A DNA stretch of 52,684 nt. Origin: Tomitella cavernea. Lineage in GTDB: Bacteria; Actinomycetota; Actinomycetes; Mycobacteriales; Mycobacteriaceae. This document shows positions 26,386-32,711 of this stretch, piece after piece. Each line of letters begins with the position of its first letter. Positions within the stretch are counted from its first letter, which is position 1. The stretch covers positions 1 through 52,684 of the forward strand of contig NZ_JAENKO010000032.1 in assembly GCF_016599145.1 (NCBI RefSeq), in the 5' to 3' direction. The translations under genes were made by a program, and so were the position numbers. The notes below the pieces were generated by a model. That model had not been told where the DNA came from, made no database searches, and saw nothing but the letters and a program-made list of their open reading frames with translations.

Positions 26386-27183
26386 ATGGCCGAATCGGGC
26401 ACGATCACTATCGACGGCGCCGCCCTCGCCTACACCGACCATGGCGGCGAGGGACCGGTGGTCTTCCACGCGCACGGACTGTCTTCGTGCAGCGCCAACG
26501 AACAGGTGGCGGGACTCATCGACGCCGACGCGATGCGCGATGCCGGTCTTCGGCTGATCGCCTACGACGCCCGCGGGCACGGCGACTCCTCCGGCCGCCC
26601 CGACCCGGCCGACTACACCTGGGACAACCTGGCCGACGACCTGCTCGCGCTCGCCGACGTGTTCTCCCCCGAGGCCCCCGTACATGCCGTCGGCGTGTCG
26701 ATGGGCACCGCGACGATCCTGCACGCCCTCACCCGGCGCCCGGAACGGTTCCGCTCCGTCGTGCTCGGCGCCCCGCCCACCGCGTGGGCCACACGCGCGG
26801 CGCAGGCGGCCGTCTACGGCGAACTCGCCGCAGCGATAGAGGTCGACGCAGCCGCCGCGGCGTCGATGATGGAGAGCATGCCGGTGCCGGAGATCTTCGC
26901 CGACGCCGACCGGCCGGACCCCGCCCCCGCGGTCGATCCCCGCCTGCTGCCCGCGGTGCTGCGCGGTGCCGGGGCCAGCGACCTGCCCGAACCCCGCGCG
27001 CTTGCCGCCGTCACACTGCCGGTGCTGCTCCTCGCGTGGGATACGGACCCGGGCCACCCGGTCTCGACCACGGAACGGCTGGCGGAGTTGCTGCCGGACG
27101 CCGACGCGCACATCTCGCGCACCGCCGCCGACGTCGGCACCTGGCCGGGACGCGCCGCCGAGTTCTTCGCCACCCGCGGATAA
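26386..27183 (+). CDS. Alpha/beta-hydrolase fold enzyme
   Basis: 265 aa from ATG 26386. Oxyanion region HAHGLSSCS, then LIAYDARGHGDSSGRPD, nucleophile elbow AVGVSMGTATI (Ser about residue 105), acid Asp in LLAWDTDPGHP. The usual late His is most likely the one in DPGHP or in AHISRTAADV; this is less clear than normal. A general esterase/hydrolase related to 3-oxoadipate enol-lactonase-type proteins. Monocistronic; the intact triad core contrasts with the catalytically empty homologue at 31752. Confidence 0.82.
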   Translation: MAESGTITIDGAALAYTDHGGEGPVVFHAHGLSSCSANEQVAGLIDADAMRDAGLRLIAYDARGHGDSSGRPDPADYTWDNLADDLLALADVFSPEAPVHAVGVSMGTATILHALTRRPERFRSVVLGAPPTAWATRAAQAAVYGELAAAIEVDAAAAASMMESMPVPEIFADADRPDPAPAVDPRLLPAVLRGAGASDLPEPRALAAVTLPVLLLAWDTDPGHPVSTTERLAELLPDADAHISRTAADVGTWPGRAAEFFATRG

Positions 27184-27184
27184 T

Positions 27185-27220
27185 CGCCGGCGGATGGTCG
27201 TCTGCAGGCGGTCGCCGGCG
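27185..27220. terminator. Possible hairpin between convergent genes
   Basis: CGCCGGCG occurs at 27185-27192 and 27213-27220. The sequence is self-complementary, so an 8-bp stem with a 20-nt loop can form between the hydrolase and hicB ends. Confidence 0.4.
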
Positions 27221-27242
27221 TGGCCTGCCGGCGCGCTGGTGT

Positions 27243-27623
27243 TCAGCCTGCGGCGAGTTGGTGCGCCCGCTGATAGGAGATGCCGAGAAGATAACCGATG
27301 TCTCGCAGCGGCACGTCCTGCGCGGCCAGCTCCTGCGTCACGGCGCGGTAGGACTCTGCGGCGCGGGCCTCCATGTGCTCGGCCTCTGTCTTCTGTGCGC
27401 GAGCGTCGCCCACACGATCGCCGCTCGGCTCTCCCCCGACTTCGACTGCCACGTCGACGTCGACCTCGTCGATCCGCCGGTCGGTGTGCAGCGCGATCAC
27501 CTCTTGCGCCATGAGCGCGGCGTCGGCGAGACGGCGTGACTGTGTGAGCGCGTCGATCTCTGGCACATGGATCATCCACCAGAGGCCCTCGCGAACCACC
27601 CTCACGGAGTAGCGATGAGTCAT
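27243..27623 (-). CDS. hicB: HicB-like antitoxin with C-terminal HTH
   Basis: 126 aa from ATG 27623, which overlaps the toxin stop by four bases (ATGA). The N-terminal degraded RNase-H-like fold is visible in YSVRVVREGLWWMIHVPEIDALTQSRRLADAALMAQEVIA. A charged linker (DVDVAVEVGG...) leads to a C-terminal helix-turn-helix, VPLRDIGYLLGISYQRAHQLA. HicB binds and neutralises HicA and represses the operon. Order toxin-then-antitoxin is standard for hicAB. A 22-bp palindrome upstream of the toxin is the likely binding site. Confidence 0.85.
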   Translation of the reverse strand: MTHRYSVRVVREGLWWMIHVPEIDALTQSRRLADAALMAQEVIALHTDRRIDEVDVDVAVEVGGEPSGDRVGDARAQKTEAEHMEARAAESYRAVTQELAAQDVPLRDIGYLLGISYQRAHQLAAG

Positions 27624-27817
27624 GCACCAGCCTCCTTGATCGCCGCCCGGATCGTGCGATACACGCCGGCCGAGATGACCCGGTGCCCGTCCGGAACCGT
27701 GACCCGATAGCCGCCCGGCGCAATCCATACTGAGTGACTACCCACTGTTCGATCGCGCCGAAACCCGGCCATCCGCAGCTCCTTCACGACCGTCCGAGCC
27801 GGCCGATCGCAGGCCAC
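27620..27817 (-). CDS. hicA: HicA-like mRNA interferase toxin
   Basis: 65 aa from GTG 27817; the start lies 8 nt from the palindrome. The dsRBD-like fold is recognisable: VVKELRMAGFRRDRTVGSHSVWIAPGG, with the catalytic His in GSHSVW, then VTVPDGHRVISAGVYRTIRAAI. HicA cleaves mRNA and tmRNA independently of ribosome reading frame. The first eight residues are uncertain; a GTG at 27787 is possible but would shorten the first helix. Confidence 0.85.
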   Translation of the reverse strand: MACDRPARTVVKELRMAGFRRDRTVGSHSVWIAPGGYRVTVPDGHRVISAGVYRTIRAAIKEAGA

Positions 27818-27824
27818 GATTGTA

Positions 27825-27846
27825 GGCCCTACCTATAGGCAGGGCC
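27825..27846. promoter_or_regulatory. Palindromic operator upstream of hicA
   Basis: A 22-bp inverted repeat, GGCCCTACC-TATA-GGCAGGGCC, pairs at 10 of 11 positions and starts 8 bp before the hicA start. TACAAT (27818-27823, minus strand) adjoins it. Its position fits HicB autorepression. Confidence 0.6.
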
Positions 27847-27964
27847 TCTTCTAGAGATATAGACACTCCTTCGCGCATGCTTCCCCGCCGTTCGCCGCAT
27901 CCTCCAATCCTTGGACGCACCACATGGCGATCCGGATCCGGCTCACCGACATCTGAGCGGGCCC

Positions 27965-28891
27965 CTACGGCATCCGCGCGGACACCCCGGCCCCGATCTC
28001 GAGGGTCTCCCCGGTGACGTGCCGCGCGGCCGGCGACGCCAGGTACGTGACGGCGGCGGTGACGTCGGCCGGGTCCGTCCACGGCTCGCCGAGCGGGTTG
28101 AGCCGCGCGTACCGTCCGCGGACCTGCTCGCGGGTGGGAGAATCCATGTCCGGCGCGAACAGCGAGTACATCGCCGGATTGTGCACCATGTCGGTGGAGA
28201 CGGTGCCGGGGCAGACGATGTTGGCCGTGACCCCCGTACCGGCGAGCTCCAGGGCGAGGGTCTTCGTCAGCCCGATCACGCCCCACTTGGCCGCCGAGTA
28301 GTGACCCAGGTTGGGCGTGCCGGCCCGCCCGCCCATAGACGCGACGGTGATGATCCGGCCCCAGCCGCGCGCTGTCATCGCCGGAGCCACGGCGCGCAGC
28401 GTGTGGAAAGCGCCGGTGAGGTTGACGTCGAGCATCGTCGCCCACTGGGCATCGGTCAGCTCCACCACGGGCGCGAAGCTGACGACGCCGGCGTTGGCGA
28501 TGCACACTTCGACCCCGCCGAACGCGCGGACCGCCTCGTCGACGACCTCGCACATCCGGTCGGAGTCGCGCACGTCCGCCCGCGTCGCCAGGCACCGCCC
28601 ACCTGCCTCCTCGACGAGGGCGCGGGTCTGGTCGAGGTCGTCGACGGTGGCCAGCGGGTACGGGATGGTGTCGACGTCGGCGCAAAGGTCCACGGCGACG
28701 ATGGTCGCGCCGCGGCGGGCGAACTCCACCGCGTGGCTGCGCCCCTGCCCGCGGGCGGCGCCTGTGATGAGGACGGTCATGCCCGCGAAGTCGCGGACCG
28801 GGTCAGGGGCAGGAGCCGCGGCAGCGGCAGCGGCATTGTCGGAGTCGGCATTGTCGGAGTCGGCATTGTCGGAGTCGGCAGTGGAGGTCAT
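27965..28891 (-). CDS. Mycofactocin-type short-chain dehydrogenase (SDR)
   Basis: 308 aa from ATG 28891, overlapping the amidohydrolase stop by four bases. Nucleotide-binding TVLITGAARGQGRSHAVEFARRG and the insertion VDLCADVDTIPYPLAT are typical of the SDR subfamily that uses mycofactocin-linked, tightly bound NAD(H). Catalytic Asn in CIANAGV, Ser in VASMGG and Tyr/Lys in YSAAK are present. The first 27 residues are a repeat-derived linker of DSDNA units plus Ala. Likely oxidises an alcohol in a pathway with the amidohydrolase just upstream. Confidence 0.87.
   Translation of the reverse strand: MTSTADSDNADSDNADSDNAAAAAAAPAPDPVRDFAGMTVLITGAARGQGRSHAVEFARRGATIVAVDLCADVDTIPYPLATVDDLDQTRALVEEAGGRCLATRADVRDSDRMCEVVDEAVRAFGGVEVCIANAGVVSFAPVVELTDAQWATMLDVNLTGAFHTLRAVAPAMTARGWGRIITVASMGGRAGTPNLGHYSAAKWGVIGLTKTLALELAGTGVTANIVCPGTVSTDMVHNPAMYSLFAPDMDSPTREQVRGRYARLNPLGEPWTDPADVTAAVTYLASPAARHVTGETLEIGAGVSARMP
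28832..28876 (-). repeat. 15-bp in-frame tandem repeat, three copies
   Basis: GGCATTGTCGGAGTC is repeated exactly at 28832, 28847 and 28862. It encodes the DSDNA pentads at the N-terminus of the SDR and so changes only a linker. Confidence 0.9.
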
Positions 28892-29745
28892 CGGATCCTG
28901 TACGTCGTGACAGCGGTGTCGGTGTAGAAGTGGCGGCGCTCGGTGTCGGACGCCTCGGCCAGCAGGGTGCGGAGCGTCGCGATCCACTGGCCGTAGGTTC
29001 CCGCCATCGTTTCGATCGGCATGTTGGAGCCGAACATCACCCTGTCCCAGCCGAACTCGGCGATCGCCGTCTCGACCCAGGGCCTCAGCACGTCGACTGA
29101 GAGGTCGGCGGTCGCCATGCCGAGCCCGGTGACCTTGCACGTGATGCCCGGGTGGCCGGCGCACGCGCGGATCGCGCAACGCCACGCGTCAAAGCCGTCG
29201 GCGTCGGTGGCGCTGGGCCAGCCGGTGTGTTCGAGCGTGACGGTCAGCTGCGGGTGACGTGCGAGCACGTCGAGCCATCGCGGCATCGCCTCGGGCTGGG
29301 TGACCAGATCGAATACATGGCCGCCGCGCTCGAGCCAGTCGAGGATGGTGGCGGCGGCCGGCGATTCCGGTTCGAGTCCGGTGAGCACCCGGATCCCGCG
29401 GAACCGCGGGCTACGTGCCTGCTCCTCAAGGTCGGCGACGATCTCCGCCGCGTCCAAGTCGGGGTCGACGCTGCCGACGATGACGAGGTCGAGTTCTTCG
29501 CGGTCGGCGAGCGCGTCGACCCACCGCGTCTCGTCGAGGTAGGCGCGCGGCGCGGTGGTGGCCGAGACGTGCACGAACTTGTCGACGACCAGGTCGTCGG
29601 CGGCGGCGCGGTAGTCGGCGGGCAGGAAGTCCGCATACAGCGACGGCGTGCCCACCTGTTCGGCGAACGGCTGCAGGGCGGTGTACCAGTCGTTGTCGGT
29701 GACGCTCCACTGGTGCACGTGCGCGTCGATCACTCCGCCGGTCAT
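28888..29745 (-). CDS. Amidohydrolase 2 family protein (lactonase/PDC-hydrolase-like)
   Basis: 285 aa from ATG 29745, with GAGGAGG 6 nt upstream. The HxH metal motif is IDAHVHQW at the very N-terminus; FVHVSATT, LEHTGWPS and the late Asp region FGSNMP complete the barrel pattern of PF04909. Family members hydrolyse cyclic lactones (L-fuconolactone, L-rhamnonolactone, 2-pyrone-4,6-dicarboxylate). With the coupled SDR downstream, an alcohol-to-lactone-to-acid route is plausible but not shown. Confidence 0.83.
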   Translation of the reverse strand: MTGGVIDAHVHQWSVTDNDWYTALQPFAEQVGTPSLYADFLPADYRAAADDLVVDKFVHVSATTAPRAYLDETRWVDALADREELDLVIVGSVDPDLDAAEIVADLEEQARSPRFRGIRVLTGLEPESPAAATILDWLERGGHVFDLVTQPEAMPRWLDVLARHPQLTVTLEHTGWPSATDADGFDAWRCAIRACAGHPGITCKVTGLGMATADLSVDVLRPWVETAIAEFGWDRVMFGSNMPIETMAGTYGQWIATLRTLLAEASDTERRHFYTDTAVTTYRIR

Positions 29746-30347
29746 CGGGAACCTCCTCGGTTCGCTTGGATCCATCCTGGACCGCGGCCACGGCGATTCG
29801 CCAGTGCTCGTTCAGGTCCTTCATCCACTGGAGTGGAACAGCGTGCACCCCCGTGCCCCCGCGCTCACAACCAGACTCGCTCGAGTGCGGCCACTGCAGC
29901 GCATCGTCCGCGACACTGGATACGAGATAATGCCCTATGAGCAACACGGCCGTGTGCAGCAGAGTGCCTCTACGGTCCACCGGTGCGAGCGGTCGATAAT
30001 CGAACCGGCCGTCGTCCCTGAACACAAGGAGCACCCGGGCACCCTCGCGCCCACCGTGATGCTCGATGAGTCGCCGGAACTCGTCGCGCCGGGCTCGGCC
30101 GTCTCCGCCCGAGGCATTGCTTCGATGGTCATGCCGGGCATCGTGGGCAATCCCTACGGCAGAACTTCACCCTGTTGAAGATTTGCTCCAGCACGAGGTG
30201 CCCGCCCGAGCGCTCACACGCCGCCGAATGTCGGTACCCGCCGCTAACGTTGCCGACGATGGCAGGCCCGAAGAAGTGGACCATGGCCCGGGCGCGGCTA
30301 CTCGAAATGAGTGACAGGCCCCACTGCGGTCTCGGCGGGGTGAGGCC
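29746..30347. other. Intergenic region of 602 bp, probably decayed sequence
   Basis: No convincing gene. A minus-strand frame from GTG 30034 (LLVFRDDGRFDYRPLAP, then LLHTAVLLIGHYLVSS and HAVPLQWMKDLNEHWRI) looks protein-like but runs into the amidohydrolase gene without a sensible stop. On the plus strand a 30-odd-codon frame ends ATGA over ATG 30354. Both may be remnants left by insertion of the toxin locus to the right. Confidence 0.4.
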
Positions 30348-31088
30348 ATGGGGATGAACAAGGCCGAGGCTTGGACGTCGGTGGGTGAGGACGCGGAACA
30401 CCGTACGGCGTCGATGGCGTCGGTGCGGGTGCTCGATGATCTGTGGCTCGAAGCGACGCAGCGCACGTCGGGCAAGGAGTCGGTGCCCGCGTTCGCCAAG
30501 GTGTACCGGGGCAAACCGAAAGCCGAGGAGGGTGACGTGTTCGCGCTTGGGGACGAGCCGGCGGATGCGCCGTCGGGCACCGGCGGAGACGAGCCGCCGG
30601 TTCTGCCGCCCGATAGCAGCTTTCGGCAGCCGGGAGGCGACGGCGAGCATGCCCCCGAGCCGAAGCCCGCCGATGAGTGGGGTATCCCGCGAGTCACGTT
30701 GACCGACCGCAACCGCGAGCACATCCTCGGCGGGGAGCACGGAATTAGCGAGAGAGGGGGTCATAGGTCAGGAACTGGCAGGGAGAGCAAGTCTGAGTTC
30801 CCGGCAGACTGGTCTGACGACACGATCATCGCGTCAGTGGAGGCCGCCGAGTCCAATCCGCAGTTCGTATTCAGGATCGGTGATCGCACGATCCGACGCC
30901 GCGAAGTCGACAGCGTGATTGTCGAGGTCTCGCCCTTCCCCCGCGGCGACCAAGACGTATTGCGGGCGGCGTTCCCTGTCAACGGTCGGGGCGTCATCGA
31001 GAACCAGCACGGAATGCACATCGACCGACCTCTAGATCGTGTCGCACTAGCCAAGTACGATTGGAGATCTGATGACGACGGCAGCTGA
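30348..31088 (+). CDS. EndoU-type nuclease toxin (polymorphic toxin C-terminal domain)
   Basis: 246 aa from ATG 30348 (GGTGAGG upstream; ATG 30354 is possible). The first about 110 residues are acidic and Pro/Gly-rich without domain or signal peptide. The C-terminal domain matches bacterial EndoU: LTDRNREHILGGEHG (His125), SERGGHRSGTG (His139), EFPADWSDDTIIASVEAAES and the late strand VIVEVSPFP before an AAFPVNGRGVIEN segment. The two His are the general acid/base pair of this RNase family. Such domains end contact-dependent or secreted toxins. Here the carrier part is absent, so the gene may be an orphan toxin cassette. A probable immunity gene overlaps its end. Confidence 0.78.
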   Translation: MGMNKAEAWTSVGEDAEHRTASMASVRVLDDLWLEATQRTSGKESVPAFAKVYRGKPKAEEGDVFALGDEPADAPSGTGGDEPPVLPPDSSFRQPGGDGEHAPEPKPADEWGIPRVTLTDRNREHILGGEHGISERGGHRSGTGRESKSEFPADWSDDTIIASVEAAESNPQFVFRIGDRTIRRREVDSVIVEVSPFPRGDQDVLRAAFPVNGRGVIENQHGMHIDRPLDRVALAKYDWRSDDDGS

Positions 31089-31365
31089 GTTCAGGACCTT
31101 AGCGCGGGAGATTGAAGTCGAGCTTCTCCCTGCGCTTGGTTCCGACTGGGCTGACCTCGTGCGTGGTGAAGCACGTGCTGGCGAGCATCTCGCGGCGGTT
31201 GACGACGCGCTGCAGGGTGCAGCGGTCGGTGGCCTTGCCGTCACGCGAAGCCTCGCTGCGAGAGTTGAGCGTGTCATCAGCCTGCTGCCCAGTGGCGATC
31301 CGGACCGTGAACGGCTCTCCGGTTGGCTCGCGCGGCTGCCGCGCAAGCAGGACTCTGCAGCGTAG
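31072..31365 (+). CDS. Putative immunity protein for the EndoU toxin
   Basis: 97 aa, all helical (MTTAAEFRTLAREIEVELLPALG, AVDDALQGAAVGGLAV, RVERVISLLPSGD). ATG 31072 lies 17 bases before the toxin stop, so the two are coupled. No known family recognised. The position directly after an EndoU domain, small size and acidic N-terminal half are what an immunity protein would show; the role is inferred from context only. Confidence 0.6.
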   Translation: MTTAAEFRTLAREIEVELLPALGSDWADLVRGEARAGEHLAAVDDALQGAAVGGLAVTRSLAARVERVISLLPSGDPDRERLSGWLARLPRKQDSAA

Positions 31366-31374
31366 CTGCAGCTG

Positions 31375-31456
31375 GGAGGGCGCGCCGACCGTCGGCGCGC
31401 GGTGTCGAATACCGCCATAAGGTTCCCATTCCGGGGGTCGAATCCTCCGCCCTCCA
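31375..31456 (+). other. tRNA-like cloverleaf, 82 nt (degenerate tRNA or folded terminator)
   Basis: GGAGGGC (31375-31381) pairs perfectly with GCCCTCC (31449-31455) as a 7-bp acceptor stem. A perfect 7-bp stem with a 3-nt loop (31382-31398) takes the D-arm place. A perfect 5-bp stem with loop GTCGAAT (31399-31415) gives a tRNA-like anticodon loop with CGA in the middle. A T-arm with loop GTCGAAT (31432-31448) pairs at 4 of 5 positions. The D-loop lacks the conserved GG, position 54 is not T, and CCA is not encoded. It is therefore not a normal tRNA. Confidence 0.4.
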
Positions 31457-31581
31457 CTCACTAATGAGCTGACCCCGTAACACCAGTTGCCGGGGGCTTC
31501 TCATGCCCGTGCCCTGGCGACTCGGGACACCCCAGGCTGGTCCCTTCGCCATGTCCGACACCACCACCCCCGCTGCACCCA

Positions 31582-31755
31582 CCGGTGCGCCCCGGCGAGA
31601 AGGTCACATCGAAGGTCATCTTCCTGATGCCGGGCAGGTCGGACGTCCACGCCGGGGATCGTTCCACACGTGCGGTGACTCTCAGGCTCGCCGACGGTCA
31701 GTACTTCCGGGCAGATACGAATGTTCACGGCACACGGCGGACAGGAGAACGATGA
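31582..31755 (+). pseudogene. Possible 3' remnant of a decayed secreted-domain gene
   Basis: The frame PVRPGEKVTSKVIFLMPG, RSDVHAGDRSTRAVTLRLA and DGQYFRADTNVHGTRR reads like a beta-sandwich C-terminus and ends in a TGA that overlaps the ATG at 31752 by four bases. Upstream residues become Pro/Cys-rich unless the frame is shifted near 31580. No start is visible. Low confidence. Confidence 0.28.
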
Positions 31756-32636
31756 ACCCCGATCCACGTACCAGCAGCGCGAAAACCTTCGATACGGCGC
31801 ACACGCTGGCGGTACGCGGCGTCGAACTCGGCGTGGAACACTTCGGCGACGCCGCAGCACCCCTCGTGTTGCTCGCCGGCGGCACCACGATGCTGTCGTG
31901 GCCGGATGCGCTGTGCGCGGCGCTCGCGCGCGGTGGCCGCCACGTCGTGCGCTACGACCTGCGGGACGCCGGCGCTTCCACCACCCTCGATCCGACAGCA
32001 CCGCAGTACACGCTGCGCGACCTCGCGGCCGACGCCGCCGCGCTCGCACGGACCTTGGACCACCGCCCGGCCCACGTGGCGGGGATCGGGGTCGGCGGGA
32101 TGGTCGCCCAGGTCGCGGCGCTCGACCACCCGGACGCGTTCTCGGCGTTGACGCTCGCCGGGACGCGCCCCGTCGCGCCGGGACCTGTCGACGACGACCT
32201 GCCCGATCACGAAGCGGCCGCGATGCAGCCACTGTTCGCGCGCCCGATGCCGGACTGGGCGGATCGCACCGCGGTGGCCGCGTTCGCGGCGCAGGGCGCG
32301 GAGATCCTCGGTGATGACCCCGCGGCCGCACGGGAGATCGCCGGGCGCATCTGGGACCGCACGCCCGGCACCACGCCGGCGGTGCACATGGCCAACCAGC
32401 TGGGCACCGTGTTCGCCGCGCTCGATTGCGCGCCCCGCTGGCGCGAACGGCTCTCCGCGCTCGCGCTCCCCACCCTGGTGGTGCACGGCCGCCGCGACCC
32501 GTTCTTCCCCGTCGGCAACGGCCAGGCTCTCGCTCGGGAGATCCCCGGCGCGCGGCTGCTGCTCCTCGAGTCGGCGTCGACCGCGATACCCGATGCGGCC
32601 GCCGACGCGGTCGCCGCCGCCATGCTCGAGCTTTGA
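31752..32636 (+). CDS. Alpha/beta-hydrolase-fold protein lacking catalytic Ser and His
   Basis: 294 aa from ATG 31752 with AGGAGA upstream. The fold is clear: VLLAGGTTMLSWPDALC, HVVRYDLRDAGASTT, LVVHGRRDPFFPVGNGQALA. The nucleophile elbow reads HVAGIGVGGMVAQ, where homologues have HSMGG, so the Ser is replaced by Gly. The usual C-terminal His (as in GHALP) is replaced by ESASTAIPDA. Only the acid Asp (HGRRDPF) is kept. It should be unable to act as a serine esterase; it may be a binding protein or use other chemistry. Followed by an acyl-CoA ligase 75 bp downstream. Confidence 0.8.
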   Translation: MNPDPRTSSAKTFDTAHTLAVRGVELGVEHFGDAAAPLVLLAGGTTMLSWPDALCAALARGGRHVVRYDLRDAGASTTLDPTAPQYTLRDLAADAAALARTLDHRPAHVAGIGVGGMVAQVAALDHPDAFSALTLAGTRPVAPGPVDDDLPDHEAAAMQPLFARPMPDWADRTAVAAFAAQGAEILGDDPAAAREIAGRIWDRTPGTTPAVHMANQLGTVFAALDCAPRWRERLSALALPTLVVHGRRDPFFPVGNGQALAREIPGARLLLLESASTAIPDAAADAVAAAMLEL

Positions 32637-32711
32637 CGGCGCGTCGGGCTTGGCACGGTCGTCGCTCTCAACGCGGTCCCGGATTGTGGTCCGCATCACT
32701 ACCCTGGCGGC

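Noticed and set aside
29426-30034. 202-codon minus-strand ORF starting LLVFRDDGRFDYRPLAP
   Set aside because: It runs more than 300 bp into the amidohydrolase gene in another frame; at best a remnant in its first third.
31375-31456. A functional tRNA-Ser(CGA) gene
   Set aside because: D-loop GG and T54 are missing, the T-stem has a mismatch and there is no serine-type variable arm. Kept only as a tRNA-like structure.
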